This document shows positions 1 through 8,112 of a stretch of DNA of 16,100 bases, in pieces. Position 1 is the stretch's first letter. Each line of letters begins with the position of its first letter. The notes beneath the pieces are model-generated. The model was not told where the DNA came from. It searched no databases and saw nothing but the letters and a program-made list of their open reading frames with translations. This stretch comes from Saprospirales bacterium (lineage in GTDB: Bacteria > Bacteroidota > Bacteroidia > Chitinophagales > Saprospiraceae): assembly GCA_003448025.1 (NCBI GenBank), contig DLXL01000259.1:748-16847 (forward strand), given 5' to 3'. The translations under genes and the position numbers were made by a program.

Positions 1-128
1 ATGGATGGTTTTTGAAAGATTAATAAATTAATTATTGCACAAAATTAAATTCTAAAATATTGATTATTAATGTTTTGTTATTAAATTATTCAAATTTATT
101 TTTCACAATTATTAAAATTTGTAATTGT

Positions 129-156
129 TTTGCGAAAGATACTACTATCATATTTG
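129..156 (+). promoter_or_regulatory. Weak candidate Bacteroidota promoter before the structured region
   Basis: TTTG at 129-132 resembles the -33 element. CATATTTG at 149-156 matches the -7 consensus TAnnTTTG except at the first base. The 16-base spacing is slightly shorter than usual. A start just downstream (about 162) would coincide with the first base-paired segment of the candidate RNA, which is the main reason to list it. Such matches are easily found by chance in AT-rich DNA. Confidence 0.3.
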
Positions 157-197
157 TATCGTGAACGGTGGTAGTAAAAGTATTGCCGCCCAGAGAT

Positions 198-377
198 ATG
201 TTCATGGGATTATACAAATTCAGGTGAGAGAGCAAGTCCTATCTTTTTTGGTAGGACTTGCTAAACCTGAAAAGTTACCGTTCAGTTTATTGGAATTCTC
301 TTCCCGCTTTCATTTCCTGCTTCTGATGAGATCCTTTCACCCGGGGGTCCGCATCGTGCTTGTAAATGTTCATGGGA
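198..377 (+). repeat. 12-base direct repeat ATGTTCATGGGA, two copies
   Basis: ATGTTCATGGGA occurs at 198-209 and again at 366-377, both times followed by AT-rich sequence (TTATACAAATT and ATATAATTT). One copy is in the side arm of the candidate structured RNA, the other shortly before the terminator. An exact 12-mer twice in a few hundred bases is unlikely by chance. It may be a duplicated RNA element or a protein-binding site. Confidence 0.5.
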
Positions 378-397
378 ATATAATTTGTTGTTTAGCG

Positions 398-425
398 GCC
401 GCATCAAATGTGATGCGGCTTTTTT
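398..425 (+). terminator. Intrinsic terminator 48 bases before panB
   Basis: A perfect 9-bp GC-rich stem, GCCGCATCA (398-406) with TGATGCGGC (411-419), has a 4-base loop and is followed at once by six T. It ends transcription entering from the left, either the candidate small RNA or a panB leader. An upstream CCGCATC at 349-355 is identical to part of the left arm and could pair with the same right arm, which would leave 399-405 unpaired. Confidence 0.8.
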
Positions 426-472
426 GTTTGTAGCGCTTACCTTTCGGGCTTTAAACATAAAGCTCTGTACCT

Positions 473-1291
473 ATGTCTAAAGCAACTGGTGAAATCAAGC
501 GCGTCACTACTCACAGTATTCAGGCGATGAAGAACCGTGGCGAGAAAATTGCCATGTTAACAGCCTATGATTACTCAACTGCCTGTATACTTGATGAAGC
601 GGGTGTGGATATCCTGCTGGTAGGAGATTCTGCATCAAACGTGATGGCAGGGCATGAAACTACATTGCCGATTACGCTGGATCAAATGATTTATCATGCT
701 CAGTCGGTAGTACGTGCAGTGAATCGTTCCATGGTCGTCGTGGATTTGCCGTTCGGCAGTTATCAGTCCAATTCAGAAATTGCGCTTTCCAGTGCCATTC
801 GAATCATGAAGGAATCCGGAGCCCATGCGGTAAAACTGGAAGGAGGGGAAGAGGTGGAAGATAGTATCAGAAGGATATTGCGTGCAGGTATCCCGGTTAT
901 GGGACACCTGGGGCTTACGCCTCAGAGTATTTACAAGTTTGGCACCTATACAGTAAGGGCTAAAGAAGAAGCAGAAGCACAAAAACTGAAGGATGATGCC
1001 AGGCTTTTAGACAATTTAGGATGTTTCTCGCTGGTGCTGGAGAAAATCCCTGCGTCATTAGCCAAAGAAGTTTCTGAAAGCATTGATATTCCCACGATTG
1101 GCATTGGTGCCGGCAAGGATTGTGACGGCCAGGTACTTGTAACGCAGGATATGCTGGGTATTACCAGAGAATTCAAGCCAAGGTTTTTGCGCAGATATTT
1201 AGAGCTGTTTGACCTGATTGGGGAGGCCACAAGGAAATATATTGCCGATGTAAAAAGTGCAGATTTCCCAAATGATCAGGAACAGTACTGA
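473..1291 (+). CDS. panB: 3-methyl-2-oxobutanoate hydroxymethyltransferase (PanB)
   Basis: A cytoplasmic enzyme that adds a hydroxymethyl group from 5,10-methylene-THF to 3-methyl-2-oxobutanoate, giving ketopantoate for pantothenate and CoA synthesis. The 272 residues are a usual full length. The TIM-barrel landmarks are present in order: TAYDYSTA (30-37), VGDSASNV with metal ligand Asp52, [10 protein letters not shown] with Asp91, AVKLEGGEE with Lys121 and Glu123, [18 protein letters not shown] with the likely catalytic Glu190, and PTIGIGAG (207-214). These line up with Asp45, Asp84, Lys112, Glu114 and Glu181 of the E. coli enzyme. The start gives the normal N-terminus and has no Shine-Dalgarno, usual in this phylum. 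panC and panD are not adjacent. A terminator lies 48 bases upstream, so expression needs either a promoter in that gap, where only a poor TAccTTTC is visible, or antitermination. Confidence 0.97.
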   Translation: MSKATGEIKRVTTHSIQAMKNRGEKIAMLTAYDYSTACILDEAGVDILLVGDSASNVMAGHETTLPITLDQMIYHAQSVVRAVNRSMVVVDLPFGSYQSNSEIALSSAIRIMKESGAHAVKLEGGEEVEDSIRRILRAGIPVMGHLGLTPQSIYKFGTYTVRAKEEAEAQKLKDDARLLDNLGCFSLVLEKIPASLAKEVSESIDIPTIGIGAGKDCDGQVLVTQDMLGITREFKPRFLRRYLELFDLIGEATRKYIADVKSADFPNDQEQY

Positions 1292-1538
1292 TTGGTGTAA
1301 GCCCGCTTGAATAAGGGGTAGAGCATACGTCCCTAATAAGTTCATGCGTTAATATCTGCCTACAAATTAAAAGACTGCATATCTTCACGCGCTCCAAACA
1401 AGTGATGTTCAACCTTTTTGCCGGAATGATGTTAAAAAAAAATCAAATTTCCTTTTTTAAGGGAAGCGTTTGAGTCTTTTTGTGCATCTATGGACAGTTG
1501 AAATTCTCCTCTCTTAACGTAATTAATGCGGATTTTTC
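1292..1538. other. Intergenic region between panB and the adhesin gene
   Basis: No gene is seen. No GC-rich terminator hairpin follows panB. A run of nine A near 1435 and a TTTTTT run at 1453-1458 could pair weakly. The adhesin promoter should be here, but the best -7 match (TCTTTTTG, 1475-1482) has one mismatch and only a T run in place of the -33 TTTG, so I do not call a promoter. Confidence 0.6.
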
Positions 1539-4500
1539 ATGATTAGAAAGCTACTAGCTCCATTGGCGATAATGATGCTTCTTTCCGGGCATCTTTTCGG
1601 CCAGGTAAATCCCCCTTGCCCAACTCCCCCTCCTCCGGGAGCGGAAAATTGTCAGGCTTCTTGTGTATATTGTGATTTTGATGGCTATATGGGCATCAAC
1701 AACGGTACTCCTTCCGGAGGGAATACGGTTTGTGGCCAGATTGCCATTCACAATGACCAATGGTTTGGCTTTACAGCGGGTAGTTCAACCATTGAAATTA
1801 CCATCATTCCCAGCAACTGCCAAAACGGAGATGGTTTGCAATCTGCTTTTTTTGATGATTGCTCTGACCCTGATGCTATAACCTGTAACCCGGGTTCTCC
1901 TGGTGGTGGCAATGATCCACTCGTGCTGTTTTATGATGGGTTTACACCAGGTGAAACCTATTTTTTGATGTTGGACGGCTGGAGTGGCGACGTTTGTAAT
2001 TTTGAAATTGATATCACACAAGGTTCCATTACTCCTGATCCTCCCGGTAATGCCCAGCAACCACAAGGTCCGGCGGTAGTTTGCCCTGGCGCTACGGCCG
2101 TATATACCATTCCTGATGTGTCTTTTGCAGGCAGTTATTTATGGACGGCGCCTCCAGGATCTTCCATCAATGGGATGGGGGCAACACTTAATGTAGACGC
2201 TCCTGAAGGAACCATGGTAACCATTACCTTTGGTAATTCCGGAGGGAATGTTTGTGTTCAGGCTGACAATGCGTGTAATCCTGCCTCAGGAGTCTTTTGT
2301 CTTCCTGTTGTCAATCAACCCATTCCAATCACCGTACGCCCTCCAATAACGGTTTGTATTGAGGATACCCCTTTTAGCTGGGATGAAGAACCGTACACCA
2401 TGCTTAATTCTCCAGGCGTGTACACACTGACCTCAACGCCATATCAATCCTATTTGGGTTGTGACAGTTCGGTGCGGCAAACCATTACCATAAAACAGAT
2501 CCCCCCAACCAATCTTGGTATCAAGTATGTGTGTATAGGGGAATGTATAACAGTTGGCGGAGAGCAATTTTGTGATCCAGGGAACCATGCAGTTGTGCTC
2601 GAGTCGTTTAATCAATGCGACTCTCTGGTAACGTTCTCTTTGGTTGTGATGGATCCGGTAGCTATTATTCCTCCACCTGCCAATTCCATTGATTGTAACA
2701 GTTCCGGGGTTTTGTTAACCAGTACCGGATCAACACCTCTGGGTCAGGCAAGCTATTCCTGGCAAAACGTAAACTGGAGTTTTTTGGGTAGCCAAACTAC
2801 CTATAACGCTACACTAACCGGTACCTATTATCTGGTTATTACGCAAACTTCAGGTGGTGTCCAATGCAGAGATACAGCCTCTGTGGTAGTAACCGGAAAC
2901 ACGGTTCCCCCCGGGGCAACAGCCACAGGAGGGAATATCAATTGTATCAATGCTCAGGTAACCTTAAACAGTAGCTCCCCAACCGGTGGTGTGAGTTATA
3001 CCTGGACTGGTCCTGGCATTACACCAGCCAATCAATTTTTGCAAAACCCAACGGTTACTTCCCCTGGTATATATGTAGTAACGGTTAGAAATCCGGTGAA
3101 TGGGTGTACTTCCACCGCAACGGTAACCGTAAATGGAGACCTCACACCGCCCGCAGCATCAGCAAATGGTGGTATTATTACCTGCGTTCAAAATAATGTA
3201 ACCATTGATGGGACAACGAATGTGCCAACTGCTACCTGGATCTGGACTGGCCCCGGTATTACACCGGCCAATCAAGCGCTGGAAGATCCCAATGTTGCCC
3301 TGAGCGGAACGTATCATGTTACGGTAACCAATACAGTAAATGGATGTACCAATACGGCCACAGCTCTTGTAGATCAAAATACTGCGATTCCTGCGGTTTC
3401 AGCCGGGCCGGATCAAACCCTCACCTGTTCACTGCCCAATACCAATCTGCAAGGTAGTGGTGATGGTGGTGGACAACCCATTTCGTTCTCCTGGGTTGGA
3501 CCCAATAACTTTAATTCCAACCTTGCCCAACCGAGCGTTAACGAAGGAGGCACTTATATCTTAACGGTGTTGAACACTCAGAATGGCTGTTTGCAAAACG
3601 ATACCGTAGTTGTTGCAGTCAATCAGGTTTTACCTACAGCAGCAGCCGGAGCAGACTCCACCATTACCTGCGCAGAGCCAAGCGTAACCCTCATTGGCGC
3701 AGGCTCAAGCCAGGGCGCCAACTTCACTGCCAGCTGGACAGGTCCGGGTATCAATGGCTCCAATATGAACAGCTACAACCCGGTGGTAGACCAGAATGGT
3801 ACATACAATCTGTTGATTACCAATACGGCAAACGGTTGCACGTCTACCGATCAGGTGGTAGTAGATATTAACACCGTAGACCCAACCGCGAATGCCGGTG
3901 CAGACGACCAGCTTACCTGTACTAATCCGGGCGGGGTAACCTTAAACGGTTCGGGAAGCCCGGCAAATATCACTTATTTGTGGACCGGCCCCGGTATAGG
4001 CGCCAATAACGAAACATTACCCAATCCTACGGTTACCCAACCTGGTACCTATATTCTGACTACCACAGATCCGATAAATGGATGTACAGCAACGGATCAG
4101 GCTATAGTGACACAGGATGCCAACGTACCTACAGCAGCCGGCGGACCAGACCAGGTGTTGAACTGTACCGTTAACACTGTGAGTATTGATGCTTCCGGCT
4201 CTACCTCCGGTGCAGGTATTACTTACACCTGGAGTGGCCCGGGTATCAACGCAGGAAACGTCAACGCACAAAGTCCTTCCGGTTTGAATCAGCCAGGAAC
4301 CTACAATCTTACGGTAACCAATACCCTCAACAGCTGTGCCAATACAGACGTTGTAGTGATTCTGATTGATACGATTTCACCTAACGCAGATGCCGGAAAT
4401 CCACTGATCCTGAACTGCTACAATGCGGCAGTTGATACGCTGGATGCTTCTGCCAGCAGTACCGGATCCATTTACTCCCTGCTTTGGAGTGGTCCGGGCA

Positions 4501-7500
4501 TTACCCCGGCAAACGAAAATCTGGTAAATCCAGTGATCAATAACGCTCCGGGCAACTACCTGCTTGTGGTGACCAATACCGATAACACCTGTACGTCAAC
4601 CGCTCAGGTTACGGTTACTTCTGATCAGACTCCTCCCGTTGCAGACGCTGGAACAGATGATGTCATTGACTGTGTAGTTCTAACTACCAGTATTGGTGGT
4701 AACTCCTCCACCGGCCCTAATTTTACCTATACATGGACCGGACCTGGTATTACACCTGCCAATGCAAATCTGGCTACGCCTACAGTTAGTGCACCAGGTA
4801 CTTACACCCTCGTTGTAACCAACACGGTGAATGGTTGTACCGCTACCAACGATATGGATGTGAATACCAATGCCGTTTACCCAACCGCATTGGCTGGAAA
4901 TGATGGCCTGATTACCTGCGCCAATACTTCTGCAGTATTGGATGGCTCAGCCTCAGATAATGGCGCTAACTTCCAGATTTTGTGGAACGGTCCGGGCATT
5001 AATGCCGGCAACCAAAATCAGCCTGCTCCGGTAGTGACGCAGCCTGGTACCTATATTATTGCCATCACGAATACTGTCAACAGCTGTATCTCCCGTGATA
5101 CTGTAGTGGTGGATGAAAACACCGTAGTACCTGCTGCAAGTGCCGGTCTGGACATTATCCTGAACTGCCAACTGACCAATACTGACCTTGACGGCAGCTT
5201 ATCCGGTGTTAGCCCAACCATTGTTTATGCCTGGACGGGTCCGGCTATCAATGCTGGCAATCAGAACGATCAAAATCCAAACATCAACCTTCCAGGGACT
5301 TATAACCTGGTAGTGACTGATACGGATAACGGATGCTCGGCTACCGACCAGGTAGTTGTTACCCAGAATAATACAAACCCGACCGCATCTGCCGGCGCGG
5401 ATGGCTTGATTACCTGTGCCCAACTGACAGACGTACTTGACGGATCTTTGAGTAGCACAGGCCCCCAAATGACTTATGTTTGGGAAGGCCCGGGTATTAA
5501 CGGTACCAACTTTAACCTGCAATCACCTACAGTAAGTGTTTCAGGTACCTATACAGTAACCGTAACCAATACACAAAATTTCTGTACCGCCGTTGACGTA
5601 GTGGTGGTTGGTCTCAACCAAACTGCGCCAGCAGCAGCAGCAGGTCCGGATGCGACCCTGACTTGTGCCATCACCTCCACTCAATTGAATGCTGGTCAGT
5701 CAGCTTCCGGCCCGAATATCAGTTACGCATGGAGCGGCCCAGGTATCGCAAGTGGATCTACAACCACTACACCAACAGTGAATGCGCCTGGTGCTTATAT
5801 CCTTACCGTTACAGATGGCGCCAATGGTTGTACCAGTATTGATGCAGTGGATGTAGGAGAAGATATTCTTCCACCCATAGTTGCCGCCGGCTCAGATCTG
5901 CTTCTTACCTGCGCCAACGCAGCAACCGGAGTAACGCTCAGCTCAACCGGTAGCTCCTCCGGCCCAACCTTTAGTTATCAGTGGAGTGGCCCGGGCATTA
6001 CACCGGCCAATCAAACCGTGCCAAACCCAACAGTCCTCGTTCCAGGCACCTATACACTGGTGATTACCAGCACGGCAAACGGATGCTCCGATTCAGATGC
6101 AGCATTGGTTACAGCAGATCAAAACCTGCCAACTGCCAATGCCGGCTCTGATCAAATTATCACCTGCGCTATTACTTCTGTAGTGCTGGATGGATCCGGC
6201 TCTTCTACCCCTTCCGGCACCCTGGTTTACCTCTGGGCTGGCCCTGGTATCAACGGTGGTAACTCCACGAATGAAATGCCTGAGGTACTTCAAAGTGGCC
6301 TTTATTCTTTGACGGTTACAAACTCAGTGACCGGATGTTCCGCAACTGATGCCGTTCAGGTGTCGCTGGATACACAAGCCCCAACCATTGCCGCTACTGC
6401 TGAGATTATCACTTGTGCAGATCCAATTTCAACTGTAACAGTTACCAGCAATGCCAACAATTCAACCTTCAACTGGGAAGGCCCGGATGTAAACCCGGGT
6501 AACAACAACAATCAAACCTTGCAGGTTGATGTTGCCGGCTTGTATGCTGTAACGGTAACCGGACCTAACGGTTGTACCTCTACTACCAGTACCATTGTTG
6601 AGGAGGATGAAAATGTGCCACAGGGCGCTGCAGAAGGTACCACCCTCAATTGTTTAAACAACGGGGCAAGTATCATCAGCGGTCAGGTGATTTCTCCTGC
6701 CGGTTCAACCTTTACCTGGACGGGTCCTGGTATTGGAACACAGACTACTGAAACGGTCAATGTAACCCAGGCGGGTGTTTACACCTTTACCATTGTAGCG
6801 CCTAACGGTTGTGTAAGACCTATCACCGTGAATGTATTGACCGACTTCCAGGCGCCAACCATTGTGGCAGTTGCCAATCAGCAAATTGATTGCAATACCC
6901 AGGAAGTAACAATTAATGGTAACGGCACTTCTGTTGGACCTAACTTCAGTTACCAGTGGACAGCTGTTAACAACGGTAACATCGTTTCGGGCGACAATAC
7001 CCTGAATCCATTGGTGAACCGTGCAGGTACTTATGAGATACTTGTAACCAACAATATCAATGGTTGTACGGCTACCAAACAAGTAGATGTACTGGTAGAC
7101 CCTGCCGTTCCTTCCGGTTTCGATGTGGACGTTCGTAACATTCGCTGCTTTGGAGATGTGAATGGAGCCATTAATGTAAACGGTGTCATTGGCGGTACGC
7201 AGCCATTCTTCTTTACACTCAGCGATGCGTCCGGAGTGATCAACCAATATACCGGACTTGGCGCCGGGGAATACACACTGGCACTGGAAGATGCAAACGG
7301 CTGTAACCTGGATACTACCATCATCATTGCCGATGCGGGTCAACTTCAGGTTGAACTCGGTCCAAACGTAGAAGTTAGTCTGGGTGAAGAAGCTACCGTG
7401 ACTGCCCAGATTTCCAGCACCATCGGTATCCAATCTGTAACCTGGAACTATGCTCCTGGTTGCGATCCTCTGGCCACTACGTTCTGTGAGACCTTTACCT

Positions 7501-7892
7501 ATCTCCCATTTGATTCTTATCGCCATACCATCACAGTAGTAGACAACAATGGTTGTATTGCCCGTGATGAAGTACTGGTTGTGGTGGAAAAACTTCGCCA
7601 GATTTATGTGCCAAATATATTCAACCCTGATAGCGACCTGAATTTCAATCTGGGCGTATTTGTGGGTATTGATGTGGCCAAAGTCAAGAAGTTTGCCATC
7701 TACGACCGCTGGGGCGATCAGGTATTCTACCTGGATGAATATGTTCCGGTAAATGGAGATGGCGCCCAGGCCTGGGATGGTACCGTACGTGGGGATAAAG
7801 GCCAGTTGGGTGTGTATGTATGGTATGTAGAAGTTGAGTTTATCGACGGAGAAACCAAACTGTTTAAAGGCGACGTGACGTTGATGCGATAA
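1539..7892 (+). CDS. Giant secreted repeat adhesin with T9SS type B (CHU_C) sorting domain
   Basis: A 2117-residue exported protein, probably cell-surface or released. Residues 1-22 are a Sec signal peptide (MIRKLLAPLAIMMLLSGHLFGQ). A Pro/Cys-rich stretch and an N-terminal beta domain follow to about 165, then a PKD-like module (about 167-267) and two short Cys-rich modules with CDS motifs (about 268-372). Residues 374-1856 hold about 18 tandem Ig/PKD-like repeats of ~82 residues. Most carry DxxxTC near the start, WxGPGI in the middle, PGTYxLxVTNTxNGC near the end and a P-x-A-x-AG linker. The two cysteines per repeat suggest one disulfide each. A SprB-type repeat with CFGDVNG and GAGEYTLALEDANGC starts at 1857. 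The end, from YVPNIFNP at 2023 through YDRWGDQVF, AWDGT and GVYVWYVEV to KGDVTLMR, is the gliding-motility-associated C-terminal/T9SS type B sorting domain. Such proteins are adhesins or gliding-related; the ligand is unknown. No PorP/SprF-like gene follows, and a strong terminator does. Confidence 0.9.
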   Translation: MIRKLLAPLAIMMLLSGHLFGQVNPPCPTPPPPGAENCQASCVYCDFDGYMGINNGTPSGGNTVCGQIAIHNDQWFGFTAGSSTIEITIIPSNCQNGDGLQSAFFDDCSDPDAITCNPGSPGGGNDPLVLFYDGFTPGETYFLMLDGWSGDVCNFEIDITQGSITPDPPGNAQQPQGPAVVCPGATAVYTIPDVSFAGSYLWTAPPGSSINGMGATLNVDAPEGTMVTITFGNSGGNVCVQADNACNPASGVFCLPVVNQPIPITVRPPITVCIEDTPFSWDEEPYTMLNSPGVYTLTSTPYQSYLGCDSSVRQTITIKQIPPTNLGIKYVCIGECITVGGEQFCDPGNHAVVLESFNQCDSLVTFSLVVMDPVAIIPPPANSIDCNSSGVLLTSTGSTPLGQASYSWQNVNWSFLGSQTTYNATLTGTYYLVITQTSGGVQCRDTASVVVTGNTVPPGATATGGNINCINAQVTLNSSSPTGGVSYTWTGPGITPANQFLQNPTVTSPGIYVVTVRNPVNGCTSTATVTVNGDLTPPAASANGGIITCVQNNVTIDGTTNVPTATWIWTGPGITPANQALEDPNVALSGTYHVTVTNTVNGCTNTATALVDQNTAIPAVSAGPDQTLTCSLPNTNLQGSGDGGGQPISFSWVGPNNFNSNLAQPSVNEGGTYILTVLNTQNGCLQNDTVVVAVNQVLPTAAAGADSTITCAEPSVTLIGAGSSQGANFTASWTGPGINGSNMNSYNPVVDQNGTYNLLITNTANGCTSTDQVVVDINTVDPTANAGADDQLTCTNPGGVTLNGSGSPANITYLWTGPGIGANNETLPNPTVTQPGTYILTTTDPINGCTATDQAIVTQDANVPTAAGGPDQVLNCTVNTVSIDASGSTSGAGITYTWSGPGINAGNVNAQSPSGLNQPGTYNLTVTNTLNSCANTDVVVILIDTISPNADAGNPLILNCYNAAVDTLDASASSTGSIYSLLWSGPGITPANENLVNPVINNAPGNYLLVVTNTDNTCTSTAQVTVTSDQTPPVADAGTDDVIDCVVLTTSIGGNSSTGPNFTYTWTGPGITPANANLATPTVSAPGTYTLVVTNTVNGCTATNDMDVNTNAVYPTALAGNDGLITCANTSAVLDGSASDNGANFQILWNGPGINAGNQNQPAPVVTQPGTYIIAITNTVNSCISRDTVVVDENTVVPAASAGLDIILNCQLTNTDLDGSLSGVSPTIVYAWTGPAINAGNQNDQNPNINLPGTYNLVVTDTDNGCSATDQVVVTQNNTNPTASAGADGLITCAQLTDVLDGSLSSTGPQMTYVWEGPGINGTNFNLQSPTVSVSGTYTVTVTNTQNFCTAVDVVVVGLNQTAPAAAAGPDATLTCAITSTQLNAGQSASGPNISYAWSGPGIASGSTTTTPTVNAPGAYILTVTDGANGCTSIDAVDVGEDILPPIVAAGSDLLLTCANAATGVTLSSTGSSSGPTFSYQWSGPGITPANQTVPNPTVLVPGTYTLVITSTANGCSDSDAALVTADQNLPTANAGSDQIITCAITSVVLDGSGSSTPSGTLVYLWAGPGINGGNSTNEMPEVLQSGLYSLTVTNSVTGCSATDAVQVSLDTQAPTIAATAEIITCADPISTVTVTSNANNSTFNWEGPDVNPGNNNNQTLQVDVAGLYAVTVTGPNGCTSTTSTIVEEDENVPQGAAEGTTLNCLNNGASIISGQVISPAGSTFTWTGPGIGTQTTETVNVTQAGVYTFTIVAPNGCVRPITVNVLTDFQAPTIVAVANQQIDCNTQEVTINGNGTSVGPNFSYQWTAVNNGNIVSGDNTLNPLVNRAGTYEILVTNNINGCTATKQVDVLVDPAVPSGFDVDVRNIRCFGDVNGAINVNGVIGGTQPFFFTLSDASGVINQYTGLGAGEYTLALEDANGCNLDTTIIIADAGQLQVELGPNVEVSLGEEATVTAQISSTIGIQSVTWNYAPGCDPLATTFCETFTYLPFDSYRHTITVVDNNGCIARDEVLVVVEKLRQIYVPNIFNPDSDLNFNLGVFVGIDVAKVKKFAIYDRWGDQVFYLDEYVPVNGDGAQAWDGTVRGDKGQLGVYVWYVEVEFIDGETKLFKGDVTLMR
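2658..7106 (+). repeat. About 18 tandem ~82-codon repeats inside the adhesin gene
   Basis: Repeat units start at residue 374 (divergent first copy) and then from 456 (VPPGATATGG) to the last copy at 1771 (QAPTIVAV), ending at 1856. The protein pattern is well kept, but the DNA copies differ at many synonymous sites. For example, the WTGPGITPANQ segments of the second and third copies use different codons. This indicates old duplications held by selection on the protein, with little recent gene conversion. Copies 16-18 are the least regular: the AG-D linker is lost in all three and WTGPGI is altered in 16 and 18. Confidence 0.85.
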
Positions 7893-7909
7893 ACGATTTG
7901 GTTATAAAT

Positions 7910-7956
7910 AACAAAGCCGCTTCTGCCTGTATGGTGGAAGCGGCTTTGTTTGTTTT
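7910..7956 (+). terminator. Strong intrinsic terminator after the adhesin gene
   Basis: A perfect 14-bp stem pairs 7910-7923 (AACAAAGCCGCTTC) with 7937-7950. The 13-base interval can pair further (TGCC with GGTG), leaving a 5-base loop. A T-rich tail, TTTGTTTGTTTT, overlaps and follows the right arm. It begins 18 bases after the stop codon. The opposite strand also has an AT-rich flank, so it may act weakly for the convergent gene. Confidence 0.88.
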
Positions 7957-8112
7957 ATCACTAGTGGTGAACCAGCTTAGTTCCTAAAAAACTGAAGGCT
8001 GCTTTTTGCGCCTGATTTCGTTGTTTATCACTTATTATGTCCCGCATAACGCGCTCTAAACGCCTAATCAGCCCCCAAAATCATCACTTCAGTTTTTCAG
8101 ACACACTCTAGC
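7957..8112. other. Intergenic region with long-range nested inverted repeats
   Basis: This lies between convergent genes. AAAAACTGAAG (7987-7997) is the exact reverse complement of 8087-8097. Inside it CTGATT (8012-8017) pairs with AATCAG (8066-8071), and CGTT (8019-8022) with AACG (8048-8051), so a ~111-base fold is possible on either strand. Read on the minus strand it would be the 3' untranslated end of the 8113-8994 gene and finishes in CTTCAGTTTTTT, a poor but possible terminator. No coding sequence is supported. Confidence 0.4.

Larger units (their letters stand above)
162..425 (+). ncRNA. Candidate structured RNA (panB leader or independent small RNA)
   Basis: Several perfectly complementary segments nest inside one another. 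An outer stem pairs TGAACGGT (162-169) with ACCGTTCA (277-284), extendable by three wobble pairs inward. Within it TTCAGGT (219-225) pairs with ACCTGAA (265-271), and AGCAAGTCCTA (231-241) pairs with TAGGACTTGCT (252-262) around a T-rich 10-base loop. A weaker arm at 180-215 (GTAT/ATAC plus CCCA/TGGG) would make a three-way junction. An intrinsic terminator closes the region at 398-425. It could be the aptamer and terminator of a panB attenuator, or a free-standing small RNA. I do not recognise the family. It lacks the conserved segments of tmRNA, RNase P RNA, SRP RNA and the TPP riboswitch as I know them. The pan RNA motif is known upstream of pantothenate genes in other phyla, but its two bulged adenosines are not evident. 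Pairing is seen; function is inferred. Confidence 0.45.
1..472. other. AT-rich intergenic region upstream of panB
   Basis: No convincing protein gene lies here. The first ~160 bases are very AT-rich. The only open frame of note (125-433) runs straight through two hairpins and an intrinsic terminator, and its translation has no recognisable domain or signal peptide, so I do not call it. From about 162 the composition becomes mixed and strongly self-complementary, which fits a structured transcript rather than a coding one. The gene to the left of the window is not visible. Confidence 0.7.

Noticed and set aside
323..330. CTGATGAG, resembling the hammerhead ribozyme core
   Set aside because: No GAAA(C) segment, suitable stem II or cleavage-site strand follows at the required spacing, so the match is by chance.
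125..433. 102-codon open frame in the region before panB
   Set aside because: It spans the nested stems and the intrinsic terminator, has no signal peptide or domain, and its apparent translation is an accident of an open frame in a structured region.
1433..1460. A-run and T-run as a terminator after panB
   Set aside because: The possible stem is almost purely A:T with no GC core, and lies about 140 bases after the panB stop.
6705..7526. 273-codon minus-strand open frame inside the adhesin gene
   Set aside because: It is antisense to repeat and SprB-domain coding sequence, has no recognisable domain, and similar antisense frames recur under other repeats because of shared codon patterns.
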